A stretch of DNA of 64,000 bases, from contig CAVZWN010000004.1 of the NCBI GenBank assembly GCA_963779055.1, forward strand, positions 558,001 to 622,000. Reading direction: 5' to 3'. Position numbers and translations under genes: made by a program. The notes under the pieces are model-generated. The model saw only the letters and a program-made list of their open reading frames with translations. It searched no databases and had not been told where the DNA came from. Numbering within the stretch: position 1 is the first letter of the stretch; each line of letters starts with the position of its first letter. This DNA comes from Sulfurimicrobium sp963779055. GTDB taxonomy: Bacteria; Pseudomonadota; Gammaproteobacteria; Burkholderiales; Sulfuricellaceae. Positions 34,620 through 44,699 of this stretch are shown here, in pieces.

Positions 34620-35552
34620 GAAATTTCGGCCGAAATGTAACTGAGCACGCTGTTTGCCAGCGTGTCGGCCAGGCAATCGAACTCCGCTACGCCCTCCATC
34701 CCCCGGAGCCAGGTCAGTTGACGCTTGGCCAGCTGACGGGTGGCGATGATCCCCAGTTCGCGCATTTCAGCGGCATTGCACTCCCCCTCCAGATATTGCC
34801 AGGCCTGACGATAGCCAACGCAGCGCATGGAAGGCAGGTTCGGCGTCAGGGCATAGCGCGCCCTGAGCGACTGCAACTCGTCCAGCAAGCCCTGCTTCAG
34901 CATCGCATCGAAGCGCTGCGCGATGCGTTCGTGCAGCACCGCCCGGTCGCCCGGCAGCAAGGCCAGCTGGATCAGGCGATAGGGCAGCTCGACCTGCTGC
35001 TCGTTTGCCAGCAGCGCAGACATGGTCTCGCCGCTGAGCAGGCAGACTTCCAGCGCGCGCTGGATGCGCTGCGCATCGGTGGGCTGCAGGCGCGCCGCCG
35101 TTTCCGGATCAAGACTGGCCAGCTCCCGGTGCAGGGCGGGCCATCCTTGTTGCTGTGCCCGTTCTTCCAGCTCCGCGCGCAGCGCCGGGTCGGCCTGCGG
35201 CAGATCGTTCAGTCCTTCACGCAGCGCCTTGAAATACAGCATGGTACCGCCCACCAGCAGGGGGATATGGCCGCGCGCCGTGATCTCCGCCATCAGGCGC
35301 AGGGCATCAAGGCGAAATTGCGCGGCGGAATAGCTCCGGGTCGGGTCGATCACGTCGATCAGGTGATGCGGCGCCACGGCGAGGGTGGCGGCATCGGGCT
35401 TGGCGGTGCCGATGTCCATGTCGCGGTACACCAGCGCCGAATCCACACTGATGATCTCCACCGGCAGGTGCTGCACCAGCTCCACCGCCACCCCGGTCTT
35501 GCCGCTGGCGGTGGGGCCCATGAGGAAGATGGCGGGAGGGAAACACGTTCAT
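34616..35552 (-). CDS. miaA: tRNA dimethylallyltransferase (N-terminus shifted by one base)
   Basis: It transfers a dimethylallyl group to A37 of tRNAs reading UNN codons. The P-loop GPTASGKTG, VDSALVYRDMDIGTAKP, LVGGTMLYFKAL and QLAKRQLTWLRG are all present. The open frame begins at an internal Met (35521) directly before the P-loop. The normal start MNVFPPAIFLMGPTASGKT is recovered from ATG 35552 if the extra base in the run at about 35537 is removed, giving 311 residues. A sequence error is likely. Confidence 0.9.
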
Positions 35553-35582
35553 CTTAAGCCGGACAAACCGGAACTCAAAAAG

Positions 35583-35650
35583 GCGTAATGCGTAATGGGG
35601 AATGAGTGATGGACGGAGGTTTTCATTACCCATTCCTCATTACCCATTAC
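35583..35650. repeat. TAATGGG inverted intergenic repeat, copy 2
   Basis: GCGTAATGCGTAATGGGGAA at 35583-35602 faces CATTACCCATTCCTCATTAC to 35650. The unit matches that at 26190-26258. It lies between mutL and miaA and could fold into a long hairpin. Confidence 0.65.
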
Positions 35651-35664
35651 AGCGATTCTCAGTC

Positions 35665-37431
35665 TCATTTGCCGCGCATGAACAGCTGGTCCAGCTCGGT
35701 CATGGAGATTTCGCGCCAGGTGGGGCGGCCATGGTTGCACTGGTCGGCGCGCTCGGTGGCCTCCATCTCACGCAGCAGGGCGTTCATTTCCGGCACGGTC
35801 AGCCTGCGGTTGGCGCGCACCGAGGCATGGCAGGCCATGGTGGCGAGCAGTTCGTTGCGGCGCTCGGTCAGCACCCGGCTGGCGCCGAATTCGCGGATTT
35901 CCTTCAACACGTCGCGCGCCAGCAGCACCGGGTCGGAATCCTGTAACAACACCGGCACTGCACGCACCGCCAGTGTGGTGGGCGAAAGCACGGCCAGTTC
36001 GAAACCCAGCTCGCCCAGCGCTGCGCGGCTTTCCTCGGCGGCGGCCACTTCAAGCTGGGTGGCGTGGAAAGAGACCGGGATCAGCAGCGGCTGCGTGCTC
36101 ATGGCATGCTGCTCCATCGCCACCTTGAGCCGCTCGTAAGTGACCCGCTCGTGGGCCGCATGCATGTCCACGATGATCAGGCCGCGCTCGTTCTGTGAAA
36201 GGATATACACACCATGCAACTGGGCCATGGCGTAGCCCAGCGGCGGCACTTCCGGCTCGGGCTGGGCTTCGGGCGCATTGAATGACGGCTCGGGGCGGGC
36301 GATCTGCCCGAACAGGGTTTGATACAGATTGCCGCGTTCTTCCACGCCCAGCGGCATGCGCGTCTGCGTGGCATAGGTGGGCGATGGCGCATAGCCGGAT
36401 ACGGCTGGAGGCACAGATGAGGGTTGTTCGGCCTGGCGCGTGGCAATGGGCGCCGCCAGCGCCTTGTTGAGCGCGTGGTAGATCAACTGGTGCACGGCGC
36501 GGGATTCGCGAAAGCGCACCTCGATCTTGCTGGGGTGGACGTTGACGTCCACCATCTCCGGCTCCAGCTCGATGAACAGCACGAAAGCCGGGTGGCGGTC
36601 ATGGTGCAGGATGTCCTTGTAGGCTTCGCGGATGGCGTGAGAGATCAGTTTGTCGCGCACAAAGCGGCCATTGACGTAGACATACTGCGCATCGCGGCTG
36701 CCGCGGGTAAAACCCGGCAGCCCTGCCATCCCGTGCAGACGCAGCCCGCCTGCGCCCTCGTCGAGCTGCACCGAAGCCGCAGCGAACTCCTCGCCCAGCA
36801 CTGCGGCAGCGCGCTGTATCAGCCGTGCTGGTGGCAGCTGCCAGATCTTGCGCCCGTTATGCTGCAGGCCAAAAGCCACATCGGGGCGGCTGATCGCCAT
36901 GCGGCGCAGGGCTTCCTCGCAATGCGCGTATTCGGTCGCCTCGGTCTTGAGGAATTTGCGCCGCGCTGGGGTGTTGAAATAGATGTCCTGCATTTCCACC
37001 ACTGTTCCGGCCTCCAGCGCGGCTGGCTGCAGGCCGGAAAGATCGCCCCCGGCGGCTTCCATGCGCCAGGCATGGCGCTCGCCCTGCCTGCGGCTGGTGA
37101 GAGACAGCCGTGAAATCGCCGCGATGCTGGCCAGCGCTTCGCCGCGGAACCCCAGGCTCTTCACGCTTTCCAGATCATCGAGGCTGGCGATCTTGCTGGT
37201 GGCATGGCGCGACAGCGCCAGACTCAATTCATCGCGCGTAATGCCGGAGCCATTGTCAGCCACGCGCAGGGACTTCACCCCGCCCTGCTGGAGTTGCACC
37301 GAGATCTCGCCGCTGCCCGCATCCAGGCTGTTTTCCAGCAGCTCTTTCAGGGCCGAGGCCGGGCGTTCGACCACCTCGCCGGCGGCGATCTGGTTGATGA
37401 GGAGGTCGGAAAGAAGATGGATGGAGGGCAT
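35665..37431 (-). CDS. mutL: DNA mismatch repair protein MutL
   Basis: 588 residues. The N-terminal GHKL ATPase has ELLENSLDAG, DNGSGI and GFRGEALASI, with a conserved VHPSKIEVRF. A variable Pro-rich linker (about 340-400) leads to the C-terminal dimerisation domain. The endonuclease motif DQHAxxERxxYE reads DMHAAHERVTYERL. It links MutS to MutH or nicks DNA itself. ATG 37431 opens MPSIHLLSDLLINQIAAGEV. Confidence 0.95.
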   Translation of the reverse strand: MPSIHLLSDLLINQIAAGEVVERPASALKELLENSLDAGSGEISVQLQQGGVKSLRVADNGSGITRDELSLALSRHATSKIASLDDLESVKSLGFRGEALASIAAISRLSLTSRRQGERHAWRMEAAGGDLSGLQPAALEAGTVVEMQDIYFNTPARRKFLKTEATEYAHCEEALRRMAISRPDVAFGLQHNGRKIWQLPPARLIQRAAAVLGEEFAAASVQLDEGAGGLRLHGMAGLPGFTRGSRDAQYVYVNGRFVRDKLISHAIREAYKDILHHDRHPAFVLFIELEPEMVDVNVHPSKIEVRFRESRAVHQLIYHALNKALAAPIATRQAEQPSSVPPAVSGYAPSPTYATQTRMPLGVEERGNLYQTLFGQIARPEPSFNAPEAQPEPEVPPLGYAMAQLHGVYILSQNERGLIIVDMHAAHERVTYERLKVAMEQHAMSTQPLLIPVSFHATQLEVAAAEESRAALGELGFELAVLSPTTLAVRAVPVLLQDSDPVLLARDVLKEIREFGASRVLTERRNELLATMACHASVRANRRLTVPEMNALLREMEATERADQCNHGRPTWREISMTELDQLFMRGK

Positions 37432-37711
37432 AGGTGTGCATTTTCCCACAAAACCCGGCAAGCGCCGAACGACTCAGGACAGAATTGCCAAACCATTGGA
37501 AGAGGGTACTGGCCGTTCGCCTGCCCAAAACCGGCAGCGCACCGGGAAAATCCATCACTATTAGCCGACATGACTTGAACACCGTGCGCAAAAATGACGC
37601 TCCGGCGCCCTTTTCCAATATAGCCATGCATTCACGCATGCCATGCGACTAAAAATAGTTTGATTTTTATGGTGGCCTGCGGCAGCATCCGGCTATTTGC
37701 ACGAGGCCGCC

Positions 37712-38635
37712 ATGCAAGCCATCCAGAACCTGATTACCAACGTCGAAAAAGTCATCGTCGGCAAGCGCCAGGTGATCGAACTGGCGGTGGTTTCCCTGCT
37801 CTGCCGCGGCCATGTCCTGCTGGAGGATGTACCGGGCACCGGCAAGACCATGCTGGCCCGCGCCCTGGCCCGCTCGGTGGCGGTGGACATGAAGCGCCTG
37901 CAATGCACCCCCGACCTGCTGCCCTCCGACATCACCGGCGTGCCGATCTACAACCAGAAAACCGGCGAATTCGAATTCCGGCCCGGCCCGGTGTTCACCC
38001 ATATCCTGCTCGCCGACGAGATCAATCGCGCCACGCCGCGCGCCCAGTCAGCCCTGCTGGAATGCATGGAAGAATTCCGTGTCAGCGTGGACGGCAGCAC
38101 CTACGACCTGCCCAAGACTTTCATGGTGCTGGCGACCCAGAACCCCATCGACATGGCCGGCACCCACACCCTGCCGGAAGCCCAGCTCGACCGCTTCTTC
38201 GTGCGCCTCTCGGTAGGCTACCCGACGCTACAGGAGGAACTGCGCATCCTCAGCGCACAGGCCCAGATCCATCCCATCGAGACGCTGCAGGCGGTCACCA
38301 GCGAAGACGAGATTCTCGCCGCACGCGAAGCCGTCAAGGCCATCCACATCAGCCCGGAAGTCGCCGAATACGCCGTCCGCATCACCGCCGCCACGCGCGG
38401 CCATGCCGACCTGCGCCTCGGCGCCAGCCCGCGCGGCACCCTGGCACTGGTGCGCGGTGCACAGGGCATCGCCTACCTGCGCGGCAAGGACTATGTCACC
38501 CCGGATATGGTCAAGGTCATGGCCAGCCCGGTGCTGGAACACCGTCTCATCGTCCGCCCCCAGGCCGCCGCCATGGGCCAGAACGCCCACGGCATCCTGA
38601 AAGCCATTCTCGACCAGTTGCCGCCACCGGTTTGA
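37712..38635 (+). CDS. MoxR-family AAA+ ATPase (module 2)
   Basis: 307 residues: Walker A GTGKTM, Walker B ILLADEINRATP, sensor 1 LATQNP and the AQLDRFFVRL arginine-finger region. It is closest in type to the MRP group of MoxR proteins. GAGG lies six bases before ATG 37712. It begins a second MoxR-DUF58-TgpA-like module; the 280 bases upstream hold no gene I can support. Confidence 0.93.
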   Translation: MQAIQNLITNVEKVIVGKRQVIELAVVSLLCRGHVLLEDVPGTGKTMLARALARSVAVDMKRLQCTPDLLPSDITGVPIYNQKTGEFEFRPGPVFTHILLADEINRATPRAQSALLECMEEFRVSVDGSTYDLPKTFMVLATQNPIDMAGTHTLPEAQLDRFFVRLSVGYPTLQEELRILSAQAQIHPIETLQAVTSEDEILAAREAVKAIHISPEVAEYAVRITAATRGHADLRLGASPRGTLALVRGAQGIAYLRGKDYVTPDMVKVMASPVLEHRLIVRPQAAAMGQNAHGILKAILDQLPPPV

Positions 38636-38648
38636 GGTCAGCCAAGCG

Positions 38649-38978
38649 ATGAAGATCACCCCCCCAGACCTCAACTTGGCGCTTGAACGGAAAAATTTTT
38701 TCGGCCTCATAATTATTGCCGTTTGCGCTGGAGTTACCGCATTTGCAGCATTCTTTGATATCCCCTTTGCCATTGCGTTTGCTGCTTCTGCTTCAGTCGT
38801 ATTACCAATAATGCTTCTGCTGCTATTTCCATCCGTGCTTTCATCCAGGTTCCGCACCCCAGGAAGTTTTGGCCTGCGCCAGATTGCTGTTTATCTCTTG
38901 TTCTTCAGCTACATTGCCATTGCAAAGAAAGTAATAGTTCCATTCATTATTGGAATTTTCGAACATGTATTGCCTTAA
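38649..38978 (+). CDS. Small membrane protein inside the second MoxR module
   Basis: 109 residues with three or four hydrophobic segments (FFGLIIIAVCAGVTAFAAFF, AFAASASVVLPIMLLLLFP, QIAVYLLFFSYIAIAKKVIV). It is more A+T-rich than its neighbours and interrupts the usual MoxR-DUF58 adjacency. Family not recognised; it may be a late insertion or an accessory subunit of the module. Confidence 0.6.
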   Translation: MKITPPDLNLALERKNFFGLIIIAVCAGVTAFAAFFDIPFAIAFAASASVVLPIMLLLLFPSVLSSRFRTPGSFGLRQIAVYLLFFSYIAIAKKVIVPFIIGIFEHVLP

Positions 38979-39044
38979 AGCGACGGCTTCGAATATGTAT
39001 AAAACAGGGTCCAGAAACGCACGCTCCCTCATTTCGAAGCCCAC

Positions 39045-40326
39045 ATGAAATCCCCCGGCCTGTCTCTTCCCGTCTGGCAACCGCGCTACACCAAGCCGCT
39101 GGTGCTGCTGGCCCTGATGGTGGTGGCCTATATGGCGGCGCTCAACCGCGACCAGTCTTTGCCCTGGGCGATTGCCGCCCTGCTTTCCGCCACCCTGATC
39201 ACCGGGATTGCCTGGCCGCACTGGCTGGTGAAGCGGCTTTCGGTGACACGCAGCGGACCTGAGCGGGCTGGCGAGGGCGATACCATCCGCTTTCAGGTTG
39301 AAGTAGAAAACCACGGCTGGCTGCCGCGCTTCATGGTGGAACTGGTGGACCATCTGCCTTTTGTCGGCGCAGCGGACGGCACAGCCAGCCAGGGTGAGAA
39401 AATGCTCGGTGTGGCCGCCTATGTGCCGGGCGGCGGCAAGCGGCGTTTCGAAGTCCCGCTGTTGTGCGAGAAACGCGGCTTCTACCGGCTCGGCCCGGTC
39501 GGGCTGGCCTCCAGCTTTCCACTTGGACTGGCCGAGGCGCGGCAAGGCCGCAACGACGGGGTGCAGACGCTGACCATTTATCCCGAGGTGTTTCCGATTG
39601 TCGCCCTGCCCCTGCTGGGTTCGCCCAGCCAGATCCATCGCGGCGGCTACCTGCTGCCGGAAGGCGCCGGGGCAGCCGAATTCAGCGGGCTGCGCGAATA
39701 TCGCCGCGGCGACAATCCGCGCCATGTGCACTGGCCGACCACGGCGCGGCTGAACGAACTGATGGTCAAGGAATTCGAGCCGCTGGCTTCCGCCTGCCTG
39801 TTACATCGCCCTCGACCTTGCAGCAGGCGCAAACCTGGGCAAGGGAAAGCATGCCACTCTGGAATATGCCGTCAGGATCGCCGCCTCGGTGGCGAAGTAC
39901 GCCAGCGCCAACAGCATCCCCACCCGCCTGATCGCTGAAGGGAAACGCTCGCTTTATCTCCCGGCCGGTACCGGCGACCATCACTACCGGAGCCTGCTGG
40001 ATGAACTTGCCGTGGTGGATTCGGATGGCGCGATACCTTACGCCAGAGTGCTGGAAAAAGCTGCGCTGGAATGCAGGGCGGGTGAAACGGTGCTGGCATT
40101 TCTTTCCCAGCCCGCCACGCAATCCGCTGAAATCCTGCAGGCACTGGCACTATTGCGGGGGCGGGGCGCTCACTTGCTGGCGGTCATCTTCGAACAGGAA
40201 TCCTTCCTGACAGACGGCAAGCCGGCAGAAACCGGCGCGCTTTCCGAAGGCAGCCTGCTCGAACTGGGCGCGCATTGCCTCCACATCCGCAAGGGCGACG
40301 ACCTGCTCGTCCTGTTCAACCAATGA
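39045..40326 (+). CDS. DUF58-domain protein (module 2), frame broken by one base
   Basis: Two N-terminal helices and a DUF58 core with LREYRRGDNPRHVHWPTTAR. The first frame is sound to about KEFEPLASAC (39800), where one extra C shifts it. The other frame then continues CYIALDLAAGANLGKGKHAT and runs to the stop at 40324-40326. With that base removed the protein is 426 residues. Stop overlaps the next start. Sequence error or recent inactivation. Confidence 0.82.
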
Positions 40327-41681
40327 CCCCGCCACTCATTTATCTGCCTGCCTATCTTGGTCTGTTCGCCGCGCAGATACTGGCTGTGGCCTGCAATGCC
40401 TTTCTCGACATCCAGTACGGCATTTTCGGCACGGAAATGCTGTTGTGGGCAATCGCCTTCGGCATTACCCTGCGCATCGGCTGGCGTCAGCAGGGAGAGG
40501 TCAGCGATGACGGGCGCAAGGCGCAGAAAACCGCCCTGATTATCGGGCTGCTGCTGTCAGTGATCATTTTCATCCCGATGTGGCGCTTCCCGCGAGCCGG
40601 CCTGTACATGCTGGCGGCGCTACAGGTCGCTTATAACTGTGTCACGGTCAGCCGGCGGCAACTGCACATGAGCCTGGTGATCGCGGCGGTCATGGTGATG
40701 TTTGCCGCCACCCACTACCGGGCGGACTGGACCCTGCTGTTCTACCTCGTACCCTTCGTGACAGCGATGGTGTTCACCCTGGTGGCCGAGCAGATCAACC
40801 GCCGCACCCTCGCGCTGCGCGAGCAAAGCCTGGGCCTTGAGGTCGCCGGGGGCCAGGGCATGGCCATTGCAGCCGCCACGGCAGCCATTCTCCTGAGCGG
40901 CGCCTTGCTGTACGCCATCACGCCCCAGGCCACATGGAATTCCCTGCAATGGCGCTACGGGCAGGCTGCCGAATCCGGGCCGGGCGGCAAGCTGATTCAA
41001 CTGGGGAAAAACGGGCAGAGCGGTAACGGCGATGGATCAGGCCAGGGCGAATCGGGTCAAACCGGCACGGGCCAGGGTGGCAGCGGCATGGGCAGCGGCT
41101 GGCCATCACCCGACGACATGCGCAAGGCAGCCAGGCGGCCCGGCATGCCCGGCTGGCAGGCGGGCGCCATCAACAGCATGGCGGATATTTCGGAGCAGAC
41201 CGGCAAGCTTATGGCCCCGGTGATGAAGCAGATGGCCGACCTCTGGGAGGCACTGAAAAAGTGGCTCAAGGAACATCGCGATGCAGTAATTTCCGGCCTG
41301 ATCGCACTCGCCCTGCTCGCCATTCTCGTTGCGCTATGGTGGCTGCTGCGCGAGGCAAAGGCCGGCACCTGGCTGCGCACCCGCTTCGACTACCTGCGCT
41401 ACGGCATCCTGGGCTTCCACTCTGGCGGGGAACAGGGCGCCCGGCAACTGTATGGCGCGATGGAGCGCGTCTTCGCCCTGAGCGATATGGCACGCGACCG
41501 GTCCGATACTACCCGTGAATATCTCGCCCAGTTGTGCGCCCTGCGCGACGACCTGCGCCCTGAGCTTGGAAGCTTGACCGGGCTGTTCGAGGATGCGCGT
41601 TATGGTGCGAATGCTCCCGACACAGCCAGCCTGGAAACCATGCGCAAGCTGTACCGGCAGATTTACCGGCAGGCGTGGTGA
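40323..41681 (+). CDS. TgpA-like membrane protein lacking the transglutaminase core
   Basis: 452 residues. The N-terminal DUF3488-like part has six or seven helices (about 1-200). A Gly/Ser/Gln-rich linker (about 215-265) takes the place of the transglutaminase domain: no Cys-His-Asp triad is visible. A single helix (about 322-342; ALALLAILVALWWLLR) precedes a DUF4129-like C-terminus (GARQLYGAMERVF). It overlaps the DUF58 stop by four bases. A scaffold role is possible. Confidence 0.82.
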   Translation: MTPPLIYLPAYLGLFAAQILAVACNAFLDIQYGIFGTEMLLWAIAFGITLRIGWRQQGEVSDDGRKAQKTALIIGLLLSVIIFIPMWRFPRAGLYMLAALQVAYNCVTVSRRQLHMSLVIAAVMVMFAATHYRADWTLLFYLVPFVTAMVFTLVAEQINRRTLALREQSLGLEVAGGQGMAIAAATAAILLSGALLYAITPQATWNSLQWRYGQAAESGPGGKLIQLGKNGQSGNGDGSGQGESGQTGTGQGGSGMGSGWPSPDDMRKAARRPGMPGWQAGAINSMADISEQTGKLMAPVMKQMADLWEALKKWLKEHRDAVISGLIALALLAILVALWWLLREAKAGTWLRTRFDYLRYGILGFHSGGEQGARQLYGAMERVFALSDMARDRSDTTREYLAQLCALRDDLRPELGSLTGLFEDARYGANAPDTASLETMRKLYRQIYRQAW

Positions 41682-41703
41682 AGCGGTGACGACTTCACTT
41701 GCA

Positions 41704-41740
41704 GGCGCGAGATTGCTTCGCTACGCTCGCAATGACGAGA
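41704..41740. repeat. GCGAGATTGCTTCG-type dyad repeat
   Basis: GCGAGATTGCTTCGCTACGC followed by TCGCAATGACGAG forms an imperfect dyad. Near-identical words are common intergenic repeats in many bacterial genomes (recalled, not searched). It lies between the module 2 end and the RHH-like gene. Confidence 0.5.
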
Positions 41741-41764
41741 CGCGGGAATAAATTTGCGTTTCCC

Positions 41765-41995
41765 CTAGGTACCCCCGCCACAATCGTATACCCCCTGACT
41801 GGAGCGTTCCAGTTCCTGTTCGAAAGTGAAATGCCGCTCGCTGGCTGCGAGCTCAGCGGCGGGTCCGCTGGTATGCCTGTCGTGATGCAGCAATTCCCGG
41901 ATCACCGCGTTGGCATCGCTGACGGGAGGGACCATCAGGATTTGCAGCCGGTCATAAGTGTCGCGGTCAATGGATATCTGTATCTGGTCGCTCAT
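41765..41995 (-). CDS. Small ribbon-helix-helix-like protein
   Basis: 76 residues. The N-terminus MSDQIQISIDRDTYDRLQIL followed by a helix (DANAVIRELLHHDR) resembles a ribbon-helix-helix DNA-binding start as in SeqA or antitoxins. A clear AAGGAG precedes the ATG. The C-terminus stops abruptly after VYDCGGGT and may be truncated. No toxin-like partner is next to it. Confidence 0.5.
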   Translation of the reverse strand: MSDQIQISIDRDTYDRLQILMVPPVSDANAVIRELLHHDRHTSGPAAELAASERHFTFEQELERSSQGVYDCGGGT

Positions 41996-42278
41996 GTCTG
42001 GCTCCTTTTCATTCAGGGCGGCTTGATTGCCACCCCGGTCAAATAAGCGAAAACATCCGAAACCGGCGGGGGGGGTTCTGATTCAGCAAAAACCGCCACC
42101 TTCACCGCCCGCCTCTGAGTAACCAAGCTACACGCAGCGGAAAAACATGCCTATAGGGTATTGACTGTATTTTCCAGAACAAAATATCCGGGATGAACGA
42201 CCGGGCTGACGCTACACGATAAAAAAGGCGCCGGAGCGCCTCTTTGATTTGACCCCGCCTGCGGCTGGAAACCCGTTC
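41996..42278. other. Intergenic region before infA end
   Basis: 283 bases with no supported gene. It holds the infA terminator and, on the plus strand, a TTGACT with a weak ATATCC 17 bases later, which leads into nothing. Confidence 0.4.
42220..42245 (-). terminator. Terminator after infA
   Basis: The stem AGGCGC/GCGCCT with a CGGA-type loop is followed on the minus strand by six T residues. Confidence 0.8.
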
Positions 42279-42536
42279 TCAGTAAGCGCGGCGCCGGGGT
42301 GCAGGAGCACCGCGTCCTTCGATATGGCGGAAGGTGATCCGGCCATTGGTGATATCGTAAGGTGAAAGTTCGAGGGTGATCTTGTCACCCGCGATAATAC
42401 GGATATGGTTCTTGCGCATTTTGCCAGCCGTATACGCAACCAGTTTGTGGCCATTTTCGAGCGTGACGCGAAAACGCGAATCAGGCAGCACTTCGTCTAC
42501 CACGCCATTCATTTCGATGAGTTCTTCTTTCGCCAA
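42279..42536 (-). CDS. infA: Translation initiation factor IF-1 (85-residue form)
   Basis: S1-like OB fold: AKEELIEMNGVVDEVLPDSR, HKLVAYTAGKMRKN and ITLELSPYDITNGRITFR, all typical of IF-1. The C-terminus is longer than in E. coli (72 residues), ending GAPAPRRRAY; this extended second-type IF-1 is known in betaproteobacteria. The start is TTG 42536, with GGAGA seven bases before it. Weak TTG initiation may limit its level. Confidence 0.93.
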   Translation of the reverse strand: MAKEELIEMNGVVDEVLPDSRFRVTLENGHKLVAYTAGKMRKNHIRIIAGDKITLELSPYDITNGRITFRHIEGRGAPAPRRRAY

Positions 42537-42751
42537 TGGTTTATCTCCAGATGAAGAAATACTAATAAAAAGGTTTTGCCCTTGAAAACGACAGCTAAGA
42601 CAGCGGAATGATGAAGGAAGAAACACCTGGGAAGCCAGGACACTGAATCAGACAGCAAGGGCACGACTTGAAAATCGTAAGCCGCTTATTATAGCACCTA
42701 TATTACTGAATTATCAAATATAAATACCGCCACCCGGCTTCTGCAACCTAA

Positions 42752-42781
42752 TAAAAAAGGGCGCCGTAGCGCCCTTTTTTA
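42752..42781 (-). terminator. Terminator after htpG
   Basis: The stem AAGGGCGC/GCGCCCTT is flanked by A and T runs and gives a U-tract on the minus strand. Confidence 0.85.
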
Positions 42782-42796
42782 TTACAAACAATATGA

Positions 42797-44699
42797 CTAC
42801 AACGTGACCCACAGCTCATTCAGGCGGCGCACAAAGGTGGCCGGGTCTTCCAGCTGCCCGCCTTCGGCCAGCAAGGCCTGATCGAACAGGATGTGGCTCC
42901 AGTCGCCGAATTTCTCGCTATCGGTCTGACCATTCAGGCGCTGCACCAGCGCATGCTTGGGATTGATTTCCAGGATCGGCTTGGACATCGGCACGTTCTG
43001 TCCGGCAGATTTCAGCAATCTTTCCAGGTTGCCGCTCATGTCATGCTCCCCCGCCACCAGGCAGGCTGGCGATGAAGTGAGGCGGTGCGTAACGCGCACT
43101 TCCTTGACCTTATCAGCCAGGGCCTCCTTGATTTTTCCGGCCAGATCCTTGAAAGCATCGGCTTCCTGCTCCTGCTCTTTCTTCTCTTCTTCGTTGGCCA
43201 GCTTGTCGAGGTCGAGGTCGCCCTTGGCCACGGACTGCAACTTCTTGCCATCGAACTCGGTGAGATGGGAGATCATCCACTCGTCCACACGGTCGGAAAG
43301 CAGCAAGACTTCCACACCCTTGGCGCGGAAAAATTCCAGATGCGGGCTGTTCTTGGCAGCAGCGAAAGTATCGGCGGTGACATAGTAAATCTTGTCCTGA
43401 CCTTCCTTCATGCGGCCGAGGTAGTCGGCCAGAGAGACAGTCTGATCTTCCGTGTCCGCTTGCGTGGAGGCAAAACGGATCAGCTTGGCGATGCGCTCCT
43501 TGTTGGCGAAGATCCTCGCCCACGCCTTCCTTGATGGCGCGGCCGAATTCATTCCAGAAAGTGGCGTATTTCTCTGGCTGGTTCTCGGCCAGATCGTCCA
43601 GCATACCCAGCACCTTCTTCACCGAACCGCCGCGAATCGCTTCGATGTCCTTGCTTTCCTGCAGGATTTCGCGCGACACGTTGAGCGGCAGGTTGTTGGA
43701 GTCGATCACCCCGCGCACGAAGCGCATGTAGTAGGGCATGAGCTGCTTGGCGTCGTCCATGATGAAGACGCGGCGCACATAGAGCTTGATGCCGTGGCGC
43801 TGCTCGCGGTCCCACAGGTCGAAAGGGGCGCGCGCCGGGATGTAGAGCAGCTGGGTGTATTCCTGCTTGCCTTCCACCCTGGCGTGAACATGGGCCAGCG
43901 GCGCTTCGAAGTCGTGCGCCACATGCTTGTAGAATTCGTCGTACTGTTCCTGCGTGATCTCGCTCTTGGGGCGCGCCCACAGGGCGGAAGCCTGGTTGAC
44001 GGCTTCCAGCTCATCCTTGACCACGTTCTCCTTCTTCTCTGCGTCCCAATCTTCCTTGTTCATCATGATGGGCAGGGTGATGTGGTCGGAATACTTGCGG
44101 ATGATGGACTTGATCTGCCAGCCGGAAAGGAGCTCGTCCTCGCCTTCGCGCAGGTGCAGGATCACGTCGGTGCCGCGACCGGGCTTGTCCACGGTTTCGA
44201 GCGTGTAGTCACCCTCTCCCGCCGATTCCCATTTCACGCCATGTTCGGCGCCAAGGCCGGCGCGGCGGGTGATCAGGGTCACCTTGTCGGCCACGATGAA
44301 GGCGGAATAGAAGCCCACGCCGAACTGGCCGATCAGGTGCGCATCCCTGGCCTGATCGCCGGTAAGCGCCTCGAAGAACTGGCGCGTGCCGGACTTGGCG
44401 ATGGTGCCGATATGCTCGATCACTTCCTGGCGGTTCATGCCGATGCCGTTGTCGGAAAGGGTAATGGTGCGCGCAGCTTTATCGAAGCTCACGCGGATTT
44501 GCAAATCGGGATCAGTTTCCCACAGCGCGTCGTCGGACAGCGCCTCGAAGCGCAGCTTGTCCGAAGCATCGGAGGCATTGGAAATCAGCTCGCGCAGGAA
44601 AATCTCCTTGTTGCTGTACAAGGAGTGGATCATCAGCTTCAGCAGTTGCTTGACTTCGGCCTGAAAGCCCAGGGTTTCCTTATGTGCTTCAACAGTCAT
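42797..44699 (-). CDS. htpG: Chaperone HtpG (Hsp90), frame broken by one base
   Basis: The N-terminal ATPase has ELISNASDASDKLRF, DNGIGM and GQFGVGFYSAF; the middle domain has LYVRRVFIMDD and LPLNVSREILQ. The frame runs to KEGVGED, then shifts near 43511-43517, where an extra C (GATCTTCGCC for GATTTCGCC) is the simplest cause. The second frame continues FANKERIAKLIRFAST through the C-terminal domain to the stop at 42797. Corrected length is 633 residues, normal for HtpG. Confidence 0.92.
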
